64,000 nt of DNA from Staphylococcus kloosii (GCF_003019255.1 NZ_CP027846.1:1178001-1242000); one strand, 5' to 3'. Numbered from the stretch's first letter, positions 7,857-16,309 are shown. Notes: a model not told the origin generated them from the letters alone. Numbers and translations: made by a program.

Positions 7857-8486
7857 TTATTTACGTACTAAGAAACGTGCATCAACATCATTAAATGATT
7901 TTTCACCAGCTTCTTGTCTAATGTTACCAAAAGGCATTTGTGCCATTAAGTTCCAGTTTTTAGGTATATCAAATGCTTCAGTTACTGCAGTGTCAACTAA
8001 TGGATTGTAGTGTTGTAAAGAAGCGCCAATACCTTCAGTGCTTAATGCTGTCCATATTGCAAATTGGTGCATTGCATTTGTTTGTGTAGACCAAATTGAG
8101 AAGTTTTCAGCGTAATTTGGCATTTGATTTTGTAAACCTTCAATAACTTCTTCATCTTCATAGAATAAAATCGTACCGTAAGAATGTTTAAAGTTATCAA
8201 TTTTATCTGCAGTTGGTTGGAAGTCTCTATCTGCACCCATTTTGTTTTTAAGTGTTTCTTTAGCAATTTCCCAGAATTTATCATTATTATCGTTAAGTAA
8301 TAAAACGATACGTGTAGATTGTGAATTAAAAGAAGAAGGGACATGTTTAATCGCATGTGCGATAATTTCCTCTAATTGTTTATCTGAAATTGAAATCTCT
8401 TGTTCTAAATTATAAATCGTACGTCTGTTTTCTACTGCATTTTGAAATGAAGATAAGTTACTTTTATCACTTTTAAAAATTCCCAT
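7857..8486 (-). CDS. Nitroreductase family protein (Frm2-like)
   Basis: A 209-residue FMN-dependent nitroreductase-fold protein of the Frm2/YdgI-like subgroup. Recognisable elements are the N-terminal helix with RRTIYNL, the flavin-phosphate-binding VPSSFNSQSTR segment (about residues 49-59), and the C-terminal GIGASLQHYNPLVD and WNLMAQMPFG motifs. Such proteins reduce nitro-compounds or act in redox and fatty-acid sensing; the physiological substrate is unknown. The ribosome site AAGGAG precedes the ATG. It is a single gene with its own terminator. A homologue occupies the same place beside agr in other staphylococci, as I recall. Confidence 0.85.
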   Translation of the reverse strand: MGIFKSDKSNLSSFQNAVENRRTIYNLEQEISISDKQLEEIIAHAIKHVPSSFNSQSTRIVLLLNDNNDKFWEIAKETLKNKMGADRDFQPTADKIDNFKHSYGTILFYEDEEVIEGLQNQMPNYAENFSIWSTQTNAMHQFAIWTALSTEGIGASLQHYNPLVDTAVTEAFDIPKNWNLMAQMPFGNIRQEAGEKSFNDVDARFLVRK

Positions 8487-8670
8487 TGTTATTAACTCCT
8501 TAATTTTTATTTATTATATATACCTAGTATAATAAATATATCGTTAAAAGTAAATAATGATTTACATTAATTCTCAATTATATTAATATTACTTTGCAAT
8601 TTCTGAATAAAGATGAAAAATAACGTTATTTCTAATATACTAATAATAAATATATTAAAGAGGTAGGTGA

Positions 8671-10320
8671 GTGATAAAGTTGAAATATATCAAGCGTAAA
8701 AAATTAATGACTTCAAGTGTGGCATTATGCTTAAGTGTATCAATGTTCACTTCACCTATACACGGTGCTACAGAGTCATCATCAACTAATACTAATGAAA
8801 GTAGTAGTACGTCAGATAATGATGCTAGCAATGAAAGTGTAACTACATCACCAACAGAAAATGAATCGCAACAAGAAGAAAATAGTAGTATTAATGAAAC
8901 TACTGATGATTCGTCTAATAAAAATGAAGAAAATAGTAGTGCAGCACAAAATGATGTAAGTAATGATACATCAGAAAATAATACGGATAATAGTAACTCA
9001 ACTGATACAGGGCAAGATAATACAAACGACGACCCAAATCAGGAAGAAAATAGTTCAATTGACAACAATACATCAGAAGATAAGAAGAAAGACGACGCTC
9101 AAGATAGTAAAGATAATAAAAATTATCCGACAAAAGAAGATACTACTGACGATAGTGATACTACTAATAGTGGTGGATCTGGTGGAGGTTCTGGCGGTGG
9201 GGGACCATCGAACAATACCTCTGATGGTAATAATACAGCTGACGGCAGTAATACCAATAATACAGGTGGTAATACAAACGGCAGTAATGAAGGTTATTAT
9301 CCAAATTCTGGTAATAATTCGGGATATAATCCAAACCCGAATAACAATACTGCAGCAAATCATTATGGTGGCGGTTCAGGAGGGGGTAGTTCTCAAAACC
9401 AACAAACAAATAATAATGGTGCTATGAATAATAACCAAACCGGAAATTATTCAAGCAATGGTCAATCTCATTATCAATATAGTTGGCAATCAGGTTCAGG
9501 CTCTAATAACAATTATGCTAAACCGAGTAATAATCAATATTATTATAAAGGTACAAATAGCAATAAAAATTATCGTAATGATAATAAAAACAACACATAT
9601 AGTACGAATAACAACAAACAACAAGTGAATAGAAACCAAAGTAATAATCAAAATTATTATTATTGGAGTAACAACAATAATAATCAGACTGCTAAAAATA
9701 GTAATAGTGTCAAAAACAAAAATAACGATGCTAATAAATCAAATAATTATAATGATGAACCACAATATAACAATCAACATAATGACGATAATGTTATGAA
9801 TAAGTTTCAAAAAGTAGCACCGGGTTCATTTAAATATAACCCTTATGTTGTTAGCCAAGTAAAAAATCTAGACAAAGATAAGCAGCAAGTTTCTGAAAAT
9901 CAAATTGATCAGGTAGTATCTAAAAAATCTTTTAATGATAATTCTTATTTAAATGCATTACAACGCGGAACAAATTACTTTAAATTCCAATATTTTAATC
10001 CAATTAAATTTGATGCGTATTACAAAAATTTAGATAAGCAAGTCTTGGCTTTAATCACAGGTGAGATAGGTTCTATGCCGGATTTAAAATCACCGAAAGA
10101 AAACAAATCACAAGGTTCATATGAATACGAAAAAAGCGATGAAAATGAATTGACGACGACTAAAAAAGAAAGTGAAGCACAAGATAATAATTTAAAATTT
10201 GAACGTGCTTTATTTGCTTTAATAGCTACTATGTTTATTATTTTCATTGGTGTCATTGTTGCATATTTCGTCAAAACAACTAGAGACAGATATTTTAATA
10301 AAAAGAAACATCTTAAATAA
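8671..10320 (+). CDS. sdrH: SdrH-like membrane-anchored surface protein with Asn/Ser-rich stalk
   Basis: A 549-residue protein. Signal peptide about residues 1-33 (MIKLKYIKRKKLMTSSVALC, cleavage after IHGA). Low-complexity Ser/Thr/Asn/Asp/Glu region 34-165, Gly-rich spacer 168-178, then an Asn/Tyr/Gly/Gln-rich tract to about 385. The conserved globular part (about 388-480) includes SFKYNPYVVSQV, YFKFQYFNP and QVLALITGEIGSMPDLK, which match S. aureus SdrH closely. A transmembrane helix (about 512-534) and a basic tail follow; there is no LPXTG. S. aureus SdrH has a proline-rich Asp repeat instead of this stalk. Convergent with mroQ, as in S. aureus, and probably functionally linked to it. The GTG at 8671 is used; a TTG at 8680 is possible. 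Confidence 0.88.
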   Translation: MIKLKYIKRKKLMTSSVALCLSVSMFTSPIHGATESSSTNTNESSSTSDNDASNESVTTSPTENESQQEENSSINETTDDSSNKNEENSSAAQNDVSNDTSENNTDNSNSTDTGQDNTNDDPNQEENSSIDNNTSEDKKKDDAQDSKDNKNYPTKEDTTDDSDTTNSGGSGGGSGGGGPSNNTSDGNNTADGSNTNNTGGNTNGSNEGYYPNSGNNSGYNPNPNNNTAANHYGGGSGGGSSQNQQTNNNGAMNNNQTGNYSSNGQSHYQYSWQSGSGSNNNYAKPSNNQYYYKGTNSNKNYRNDNKNNTYSTNNNKQQVNRNQSNNQNYYYWSNNNNNQTAKNSNSVKNKNNDANKSNNYNDEPQYNNQHNDDNVMNKFQKVAPGSFKYNPYVVSQVKNLDKDKQQVSENQIDQVVSKKSFNDNSYLNALQRGTNYFKFQYFNPIKFDAYYKNLDKQVLALITGEIGSMPDLKSPKENKSQGSYEYEKSDENELTTTKKESEAQDNNLKFERALFALIATMFIIFIGVIVAYFVKTTRDRYFNKKKHLK

Positions 10321-10352
10321 TCCGCTTTTGGATTATTTAAGATGTTTTTTTA
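10306..10352. terminator. Bidirectional terminator between sdrH and mroQ
   Basis: An 18-bp perfect stem (10306-10323 with 10330-10347) overlaps the sdrH stop codon and is flanked by A- and T-runs. Confidence 0.92.
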
Positions 10353-11093
10353 ATTAATAAAGTGAATGATAAATGAAGTTGCATTTTGCATTTCTTTAAT
10401 TTTTTCAGGACCGACCAATACTTGAATGATAACTACTAGACCATTTTGAAAGACGTGAATAAGTATAGGGACCCAAATACGCTTAGTATAAACATAAAAT
10501 CCAGCGAAAATTAAACCCATTCCAAAATAAATAATAAAGAAAGCAGGGTCACTATGAGCTAAAGCAAATAGTGTTGCACTAACGACACCAGCAATAATAA
10601 ATTTAATGGTTTTGTTTCCTTTAATGACATTATACAATTCTCCGAAAATAACTTTACGAAAAACGTATTCTTCTAAGATAGGGCCAACTACAGAAATTAA
10701 AATAATAAATAGTGGCACTTTTCTAGCGATAGCCATAATTCTTTCAGTATTCGGGCTTTGATTTGGTGCACCTAAGACATAAATATTAATCATACCCGCA
10801 AATATTTGGTAAATCATAACTATGAAAAATCCACCAATCGCCCATAAAACAATGTATCTTTTACGTTCTTTAGTTTGTAACTCTAATTTAGTTGGATTAG
10901 AAATTTTAATATGTAAAAATGTAATTATGATTGCTGCAAGAATAAATAGGATAACTTGGCTAAATATGATTGCATATGCTTGAGATTTATTACTAAAACT
11001 ATTAAAGACACCTGCAGCTTTTAAAATGATTGGACCGACTTGTGCGAGTCCGTAAATAACTAAGGTGAATATGGATACCCATAAACGTGACAT
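10350..11093 (-). CDS. mroQ: MroQ, CPBP (Abi) intramembrane metalloprotease
   Basis: A 247-residue multi-pass membrane protease of the CPBP/Abi family. Motifs: EEYVFR with Glu141, Glu142 and Arg146; FALAHSD with His180; and HVFQN with His213, all in transmembrane helices. In S. aureus MroQ takes part in maturation of the AgrD peptide and so controls Agr output. Here it lies about 4 kb from agrB in the same order as S. aureus (agr, hydrolase, nitroreductase, sdrH, mroQ, groESL). It is divergent from groES. Identification rests on motifs, length and synteny. Confidence 0.92.
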   Translation of the reverse strand: MSRLWVSIFTLVIYGLAQVGPIILKAAGVFNSFSNKSQAYAIIFSQVILFILAAIIITFLHIKISNPTKLELQTKERKRYIVLWAIGGFFIVMIYQIFAGMINIYVLGAPNQSPNTERIMAIARKVPLFIILISVVGPILEEYVFRKVIFGELYNVIKGNKTIKFIIAGVVSATLFALAHSDPAFFIIYFGMGLIFAGFYVYTKRIWVPILIHVFQNGLVVIIQVLVGPEKIKEMQNATSFIIHFIN

Positions 11094-11180
11094 CGTGAAC
11101 CTCCAAAAATTATTAATATGTCTTATTTTAGCTTAAATAGCCACGCTATACAAAATAAATCATAATGAAATACTTTTCGC

Positions 11181-11209
11181 TTGAAATATTGACCAAATTT
11201 GATTATTAT
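11181..11209 (+). promoter_or_regulatory. groESL promoter
   Basis: TTGAAA (11181-11186) and TATTAT (11204-11209) are separated by 17 bp, placing the transcription start near 11216-11220, right at the CIRCE element. Confidence 0.75.
11188..11204 (+). promoter_or_regulatory. Possible degenerate CtsR operator
   Basis: ATTGACCAAATTTGATT resembles the inverse of the CtsR heptad tandem (TTTGACC-N3-TTTGACC) with several mismatches. It lies in the promoter spacer. Dual HrcA/CtsR control of groESL is known in staphylococci. Confidence 0.45.
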
Positions 11210-11219
11210 AAAAATTGTA

Positions 11220-11246
11220 TTAGCACTCTAGATAGAGAAGTGCTAA
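11220..11246 (+). promoter_or_regulatory. CIRCE element (HrcA operator)
   Basis: TTAGCACTC (11220-11228), 9-bp spacer, AAGTGCTAA (11238-11246): the CIRCE inverted repeat with one mismatch in the right arm. Confidence 0.95.
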
Positions 11247-11275
11247 ATGTTATGAAACACAAGGAGGAACAATTA

Positions 11276-11560
11276 ATGTTAAAACCATTAGGTAACCGAG
11301 TAATTATTGAAAAAGTAGAACAAGAACAAACAACAAAAAGTGGTATTGTATTAACAGATAGCGCTAAAGAAAAATCAAATGAAGGAAAAATAATTGCAGT
11401 TGGTGCAGGCCGTTTACTAGAAAATGGTACACGAGTTGCTCCTGAAGTAAAAGAAGGCGATAACGTCGTATTCCAACAATATGCTGGTACAGAAGTTAAG
11501 CGCGGCGATGATACTTATTTAATTTTAAATGAAGATGACATTTTAGCTGTTATTGAATAA
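11276..11560 (+). CDS. groES: GroES co-chaperonin
   Basis: The 10-kDa lid of the GroEL folding chamber, 94 residues. Start at the ATG 11276 (MLKPLGNRVIIEKV) because AAGGAGG precedes it by 8 nt and this is the family N-terminus; the frame is open further upstream through the promoter region but that is not coding. The mobile loop (QTTKSGIVL, residues about 18-27) and the C-terminal NEDDILAVIE are standard. It is followed by groEL after 53 bp in one heat-shock operon under the CIRCE element. Confidence 0.97.
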   Translation: MLKPLGNRVIIEKVEQEQTTKSGIVLTDSAKEKSNEGKIIAVGAGRLLENGTRVAPEVKEGDNVVFQQYAGTEVKRGDDTYLILNEDDILAVIE

Positions 11561-11613
11561 TAAAGATTGTAAGCACAATTATTAAGAATGACAACACGGA
11601 GGTTTAAAAAATT

Positions 11614-13236
11614 ATGGCAAAAGACTTGAAATTCTCAGAAGACGCACGTCAAGCAATGTTACGTGGTGTTGACAAGTTAGCAAATGCAGTAAAAGTAACA
11701 ATCGGTCCAAAAGGCCGTAACGTAGTCCTTGATAAAGAATATACTTCACCATTAATCACTAACGATGGTGTGACGATTGCGAAAGAAATTGAATTAGAAG
11801 ATCCATACGAAAATATGGGTGCTAAATTAGTACAAGAAGTAGCTAATAAAACAAATGAAATTGCAGGTGACGGTACTACTACTGCAACAGTGTTAGCACA
11901 AGCTATGATTCAAGAAGGTTTGAAAAACGTTACAAGTGGTGCAAACCCTGTAGGTATTAGACAAGGTATCGATAAAGCAGTTGAAGTAGCAATTGAAGCT
12001 TTACACGGTATCTCTCAAAAAGTTGAAAATAAAAACGAAATCGCACAAGTAGGTTCAATTTCTGCTGCTGATGAAGAAATTGGTAAATACATTTCTGAGG
12101 CAATGGAAAAAGTTGGTAACGACGGTGTTATTACAATCGAAGAATCTAATGGTTTTAATACTGAATTAGAAGTAGTTGAAGGTATGCAATTTGATAGAGG
12201 TTACCAATCTCCATATATGGTAACTGATTCTGATAAAATGGTAGCAGAATTAGAGAATCCATATATCTTAATTACGGACAAAAAGATTTCTTCTTTCCAA
12301 GATGTTTTACCTTTATTAGAACAAGTAGTGCAATCTAACCGTCCAATTTTAATTGTTGCAGATGAAGTTGAAGGTGACGCACTTACAAACATCGTACTTA
12401 ACCGTATGAGAGGCACATTTACTGCAGTAGCAGTTAAAGCGCCAGGATTTGGTGATCGTCGTAAAGCAATGTTAGAAGACTTAGCAATCTTAACAGGTGC
12501 ACAAGTTATTACGGACGATCTTGGTTTAGAACTTAAAGAAGCATCATTAGATATGTTAGGTACTGCTAGCAAAGCAGAAATTACTAAAGACAACACAACT
12601 GTTGTTAATGGTGACGGAGATCAAAACAGCATTGATGCACGTGTAAGCCAAATCAAATCACAAATTGAAGAAACTGATTCAGAATTTGATAAAGAAAAAT
12701 TACAAGAACGTTTAGCTAAATTAGCAGGCGGCGTTGCAGTTATTCGTGTTGGTGCTGCTAGTGAAACTGAACTTAAAGAGCGTAAATTACGTATTGAAGA
12801 TGCATTAAACTCTACTAGAGCAGCAGTAGAAGAAGGTATCGTAGCAGGTGGCGGAACAGCATTTATGAACATTTACGATAAAGTTAATGACGTAGAAGCT
12901 GAAGGCGACATTGCGACAGGTATTAATATCGTCTTAAAAGCATTAGAAGCACCAGTAAGACAAATTGCTGAAAATGCCGGTCTTGAAGGCTCAATTATTG
13001 TTGAAAGACTTAAAAATGCTGAAGTCGGCGTTGGATTTAACGCAGCAACAAATGAATGGGTAAACATGCTTGATGCAGGTATTGTTGACCCAACAAAAGT
13101 AACACGTTCTTCATTACAACACGCAGCAAGTGTTGCAGCAATGTTCTTAACAACAGAAGCGGTTGTAGCAAACATTCCTGACAAAGACGACAACGACCCA
13201 CAACAAGGCATGGGCGGCATGCCAGGTATGATGTAA
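11614..13236 (+). CDS. groEL: GroEL chaperonin
   Basis: The 60-kDa ATP-driven folding chaperonin, 540 residues, full length. ATP-binding GDGTTTATV near residue 86-94, equatorial, intermediate and apical domains are in order, and the C-terminus ends in the GGM repeat (GMGGMPGMM) typical of the cavity tail. Strong ribosome site GGAGG before the ATG. Codon use is biased toward highly expressed genes. Second gene of the groESL operon; it ends before the hairpin at 13295. Confidence 0.98.
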   Translation: MAKDLKFSEDARQAMLRGVDKLANAVKVTIGPKGRNVVLDKEYTSPLITNDGVTIAKEIELEDPYENMGAKLVQEVANKTNEIAGDGTTTATVLAQAMIQEGLKNVTSGANPVGIRQGIDKAVEVAIEALHGISQKVENKNEIAQVGSISAADEEIGKYISEAMEKVGNDGVITIEESNGFNTELEVVEGMQFDRGYQSPYMVTDSDKMVAELENPYILITDKKISSFQDVLPLLEQVVQSNRPILIVADEVEGDALTNIVLNRMRGTFTAVAVKAPGFGDRRKAMLEDLAILTGAQVITDDLGLELKEASLDMLGTASKAEITKDNTTVVNGDGDQNSIDARVSQIKSQIEETDSEFDKEKLQERLAKLAGGVAVIRVGAASETELKERKLRIEDALNSTRAAVEEGIVAGGGTAFMNIYDKVNDVEAEGDIATGINIVLKALEAPVRQIAENAGLEGSIIVERLKNAEVGVGFNAATNEWVNMLDAGIVDPTKVTRSSLQHAASVAAMFLTTEAVVANIPDKDDNDPQQGMGGMPGMM

Positions 13237-13294
13237 TATCACTAAGTAATGATAGGTTGCTTAATGGATATAGGAATATAAAAGAATATTAGAT

Positions 13295-13340
13295 AAGACG
13301 CTCTCTAAAAGTAGTTAATACTTTGGAGGGCGTCTTTTTA
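13295..13340 (+). terminator. groEL terminator
   Basis: The stem AAGACGCTCTCTAAAAG / CTTTGGAGGGCGTCTT has one bulge and is followed by T's. Confidence 0.85.
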
Positions 13341-13464
13341 TGAATTCGTATTATTAACTAAGATATTAGGGTATGTATTATATCTCCTAACCAATCTTTT
13401 GAATCTTTAATAGGTATATCATCTATTTAAAAAGTTATCATCTTTAAGGACTATGAATTAGTTC

Positions 13465-13635
13465 CTAAATTATTTGGAGTAATATTATTCCTACTACTAT
13501 TAATAGCAATAATGAGCCTATAACCCAGTATAAATTTTTAGGATTGCGCCCATACTGAGTTATAAAATATTTATACATGTTATAAACTGCGAATATAAAG
13601 CTTAATATTAATAATAAAGATAAAAGTGAAGTCAT
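13465..13635 (-). CDS. Small two-helix membrane protein, unknown function
   Basis: A 56-residue protein starting at the ATG 13635, which has a strong GGGGAGG site 8 nt upstream; a longer in-frame start exists but lacks one. Two hydrophobic segments (about residues 2-20 and 34-55) flank a short polar loop containing YGRNPKNLYW. I do not recognise a family. It stands alone on the minus strand after groEL, in a region without neighbours in the same direction. The good ribosome site and clean two-helix design support a real gene. Confidence 0.65.
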   Translation of the reverse strand: MTSLLSLLLILSFIFAVYNMYKYFITQYGRNPKNLYWVIGSLLLLIVVGIILLQII

Positions 13636-14017
13636 TATATTACCTCCCCAATTTTTAAATAGGTACATTTGACATTGAAAAATTAGTAATAGTTAAATTA
13701 AATATACAAATCAATAAACATAAATACAACCTTTTTCAAAAAAATAAAAATAAACATTTCGTGATTATTGTGCTATGCTTAAATGGTTTTATAATATCTA
13801 GAATAAAAATGCTTTTTATCATTTAATTAGGGGGGATTGTTAGAATTATTCTAACTACCTAAATAGTATTAATTAAATATTAAAAAACATTAAATTTATA
13901 GTTACATTAAAAATATAAACTCTTAAAAAGGCAATATAAACTTATTTATTGTAGAATTGAAACAGTAACATAATTAGCTATTAATATTATTATTAAAGAA
14001 AGGACGATGACAACGTT
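13636..14017 (+). promoter_or_regulatory. Long AT-rich leader with a good promoter upstream of the DinB-like gene
   Basis: A strong promoter is visible: TTGTGC (13768-13773), 16-bp spacer, TATAAT (13790-13795). The predicted transcript starts near 13802 and runs about 215 nt before the ORF at 14018. It contains a run of G's (about 13830-13835) followed by a hairpin GTTAGAAT/ATTCTAAC (13839-13855). No terminator separates promoter and gene, so this is either a long 5' UTR or a small RNA that reads through. No ORF longer than a few codons is supported. Confidence 0.5.
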
Positions 14018-14485
14018 ATGACGAAAAAAACAGTTTTTGATGTAATCGATATGGGTGTGAAGTATATCGTATCTGTATATGATAAATGGGGAGTAGAAGA
14101 GGTGCTTGATAATCAAAATGAGATATTCCCTAATACATTGCATTGGCAATACGGTCATGTATTGACTATCTTTGAATCGGCCTTATCACTAAGTGAACAA
14201 AATGTAGTAGATATTAATTTATATTCAAGTCTATTTGGTTACGGAACTAATCCTAAAGAGTGGGGCGATACAGAAGTTCCATCTATCGATGAAATCATTA
14301 AAAATATTAAAACATTACCTGAACGTGCTAGAAATTTAACTGACATTCAATTAGAACAAGAATTACCTGAGTCAATTGCTGGCTGTAATACATTAGATGA
14401 ATTACTTACTTTAAATGCGATTCATATACCATTGCATTCAGGTAAAATTGAAGAAATGACAAGAGTTTTAAAATCAGAAAAATAA
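14018..14485 (+). CDS. DinB-like (YfiT/DinB superfamily) protein
   Basis: A 155-residue protein of the DinB-like four-helix bundle superfamily. His residues in NTLHWQYGHVL (about residues 42-52) and NAIHIPLHSGKIEEM near the C-terminus form the usual three-His metal site of this fold. Members are often thiol-dependent or stress-linked enzymes, but no substrate can be assigned. The ribosome site is weak (AGGA 13 nt upstream). Ends at a strong bidirectional hairpin. Not related to DNA polymerase IV (dinB at 54293). Confidence 0.75.
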   Translation: MTKKTVFDVIDMGVKYIVSVYDKWGVEEVLDNQNEIFPNTLHWQYGHVLTIFESALSLSEQNVVDINLYSSLFGYGTNPKEWGDTEVPSIDEIIKNIKTLPERARNLTDIQLEQELPESIAGCNTLDELLTLNAIHIPLHSGKIEEMTRVLKSEK

Positions 14486-14489
14486 ATAA

Positions 14490-14532
14490 AAAATAAGCTT
14501 GAGACATTATAGTGTCTCAGGCTTATTTTTTA
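14490..14532. terminator. Bidirectional terminator after the DinB-like gene
   Basis: The stem AATAAGCTTGAGACAT / GTGTCTCAGGCTTATT is flanked by A- and T-runs. It could also end minus-strand transcripts from the aminotransferase gene. Confidence 0.88.
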
Positions 14533-14547
14533 TTTATTAAGATTTAG

Positions 14548-14631
14548 TCGTGCTTGCTTGCCTTGATTTAGGTTAGTATGGTTTGAGCCTGTAACCTCTC
14601 ACTCATACGCTTCCCCAAGGCATCAGCACGA
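14548..14631. other. Structured, pseudoknot-capable intergenic element of unknown function
   Basis: TCGTGCT (14548-14554) pairs with AGCACGA (14625-14631) and GCCTTG (14560-14565) with CAAGGC (14616-14621), closing a loop. Inside, GGTTA (14571-14575) can pair with TAACC (14592-14596) and GTATG (14576-14580) with CATAC (14604-14608); these two helices interleave. The element is visibly more GC-rich than its surroundings. It lies downstream of the aminotransferase stop codon, so it may be its 3' UTR, ended by the hairpin at 14490. I do not recognise an RNA family. Confidence 0.5.
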
Positions 14632-14669
14632 TACAAAATCGATACAAAGCTAATCTTATTGTATATTAA

Positions 14670-15962
14670 TTAAGCATTTTGTAAATCTTTGATCGCTTTA
14701 TCAATTGCATCAAATACATGTGGAATATCGTCTTTTTCTACGCAACTAAATGCTATACGGATATCAGTATCGTTCAATGCGATAATACCAATAGAATATT
14801 TCTCAATAAGGTGAACACGTAATTGTTCTGGGTCAACACCATGAACTTTTAAAGCCATGAAATAACCAGAGTTAAAATCATATGGTTGCCAAGATGTTGC
14901 ATATTTATCATCGTAGACAACTTCTTTAGTGACTTTGTAACGTGCTTCTAATACATCTATGTTATGTTGAATTTCTTGATCGAATTTGTCGTTGTTTTCT
15001 AAAACATATTTTATTGCACTTTGGGATGGCATTGGACCACTTGATATATTACTTCTGATAAGTCCTTTTACTTTGGCCTCTAATACTGATTTTGCAATTT
15101 CATCATGTAATCCGAAAGTTAGGAAACCTACACGTAATCCCCAAGCAAAAAATTCTTTTGTAGCACCGTCTAAACGTATAGGTAATAAATTATCTAATTG
15201 TAAGTTTGTTAATGGTGTAAATAAAGACTGTGTAAATACATCTTCATAGAACAAACCATAATATGCATCGTCAACGACAGCTATAACGTTAGTGCCTCGT
15301 TGTGCTAGGTTTTTAATCGCTTCAACAATCGTTTTAGCTTCATCTTTAGTAGGTGTATAACCAGTAGGGTTATTAGGATAGTTAAGTATTAAAATTACTT
15401 TTTCTTGATCATAATTGTCTAAAGTTTCTACTAAAGATTTTGTAGAATAATGACCTTCATCATCAAAGATTGAATAAGTTTGTATTTCAGCTGCATGTCT
15501 TGTTGAATAGACTAATTTATAATTCCCCCAGTTGTGTTCTGGTAAAAGGATAGTGTCTTGGCTATTAACAAATAAGTCACCGACAAGTGATAAACCATGT
15601 GTTAAGGCGTTCGTTAATATAGGACGACTCATTGATGTTTGTGATAAATCAGGGTTCTCTTTTAACATCTTTTGTTGCCATAAGTCACGTAACGATTCTA
15701 TACCTTGAGGTGGAGCATAAGGGAATATATCATCAGGCTCTAAATGATTAAAAACACCATTTAAAGTATCAGCATACATTTTACTATTTTTGTATGTAGC
15801 CATACCGATTGTAGCGTTATATTGTGTTGATTTAGCTTCAGCGGATTGTGATAAGATACCTTTTGGATAATACATTAATTTACCTAGATCAGATAACATA
15901 TCCGCAATTTCTGGCTTTGCATTAGATAATTGTTCATTTAAGTCTAAGGCTAAAGGATTCAT
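14670..15962 (-). CDS. PLP-dependent aminotransferase, class I/II
   Basis: A 430-residue fold-type I aminotransferase. Landmarks are the N-terminal YAPPQGIESLRDLW, NYPNNPTGYTPT (substrate/PLP pocket, around residue 195), VVDDAYYGLF (Asp binding the PLP pyridine) and DGATKEFFAWGLRVGF with the PLP-lysine around residue 269. Substrate is uncertain; the sequence resembles aromatic/aspartate-type enzymes. The ribosome site GAGGTTGAG precedes the ATG. Single gene; the LexA box of the divergent toxin locus lies about 120 bp upstream of its start. Confidence 0.85.
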   Translation of the reverse strand: MNPLALDLNEQLSNAKPEIADMLSDLGKLMYYPKGILSQSAEAKSTQYNATIGMATYKNSKMYADTLNGVFNHLEPDDIFPYAPPQGIESLRDLWQQKMLKENPDLSQTSMSRPILTNALTHGLSLVGDLFVNSQDTILLPEHNWGNYKLVYSTRHAAEIQTYSIFDDEGHYSTKSLVETLDNYDQEKVILILNYPNNPTGYTPTKDEAKTIVEAIKNLAQRGTNVIAVVDDAYYGLFYEDVFTQSLFTPLTNLQLDNLLPIRLDGATKEFFAWGLRVGFLTFGLHDEIAKSVLEAKVKGLIRSNISSGPMPSQSAIKYVLENNDKFDQEIQHNIDVLEARYKVTKEVVYDDKYATSWQPYDFNSGYFMALKVHGVDPEQLRVHLIEKYSIGIIALNDTDIRIAFSCVEKDDIPHVFDAIDKAIKDLQNA

Positions 15963-16081
15963 GTTGGACTCAACCTCTCTTTTACTATTTCATTCTTATT
16001 ACTTATATTATCTTGAAATGAATTAAAGTTAAAGTCTTCACACTATTTAATTTAAAAAAATAGAGTTTATCGATTAAAATA

Positions 16082-16095
16082 CGAACATATGTTCT
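16082..16095. promoter_or_regulatory. LexA (SOS) box in the toxin promoter
   Basis: CGAACATATGTTCT matches the Gram-positive LexA consensus CGAAC-N4-GTTCG with one mismatch at the last base. It covers the predicted -35 region (16084-16089) of a promoter whose -10 is TAGAAT (16107-16112), giving a start near 16119. Confidence 0.75.
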
Positions 16096-16164
16096 GTTTT
16101 TTATGTTAGAATATGGATAGGCCATCGAAATCCTGCATGTCAAATTTTGTAGGAGGTGTAGTAT

Positions 16165-16260
16165 ATGACGTGGTGGCAAGATGCAATGGCAACTTTATTA
16201 TCAGGGAGTGTGCTAGTTGTTTTTCGAATTTGGTTAGAAAACAAATGGAAAGATAAGTAG
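16165..16260 (+). CDS. Fst-like type I toxin, 31 residues
   Basis: AGGAGG (16151-16156) precedes the ATG by 8 nt. The peptide starts MTWWQDAM, has a hydrophobic core LLSGSVLVVFRIWL (residues 11-24) and a charged tail ENKWKDK, the layout of Fst/PepA1-type membrane toxins. Support comes from architecture: a promoter with a LexA box, an mRNA of about 190 nt ending at a bidirectional terminator (16272-16309), and a convergent antisense RNA carrying complement to the ribosome site and start codon. The predicted mRNA 5' end AGGCCA (16119-16124) is complementary to TGGCCT directly after the stop codon (16261-16266). No annotation tool would call this from length alone. Toxin activity is inferred. 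Confidence 0.75.
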   Translation: MTWWQDAMATLLSGSVLVVFRIWLENKWKDK

Positions 16261-16271
16261 TGGCCTTGCAC

Positions 16272-16309
16272 AAAAAACCCCAAGTCTGGCGCAATCAGAC
16301 TTGGGGTTT
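16272..16309. terminator. Bidirectional terminator shared by toxin and antisense RNA
   Basis: A 14-bp stem AAACCCCAAGTCTG / CAGACTTGGGGTTT (16275-16288, 16296-16309); the longer T-run is on the minus strand. Confidence 0.85.

Noticed and set aside
8963..9427. Long plus-strand ORF in another frame of sdrH, and several minus-strand ORFs at 8915-9409
   Set aside because: They exist because the low-complexity Asn/Ser repeat lacks stops in other frames; their proteins are Ile/Tyr repeats with no ribosome site.
11165..11275. 37-codon N-terminal extension of groES
   Set aside because: It runs through the promoter and CIRCE operator; the ATG 11276 has the ribosome site and family N-terminus.
12201..13220. 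Three antisense ORFs inside groEL
   Set aside because: Shadows of the biased codon use of groEL; no ribosome sites or family motifs.
14078..14110. Antisense frame across the DinB-like gene start
   Set aside because: Only a chance open frame in AT-rich DNA (minus-strand 13946-14158).
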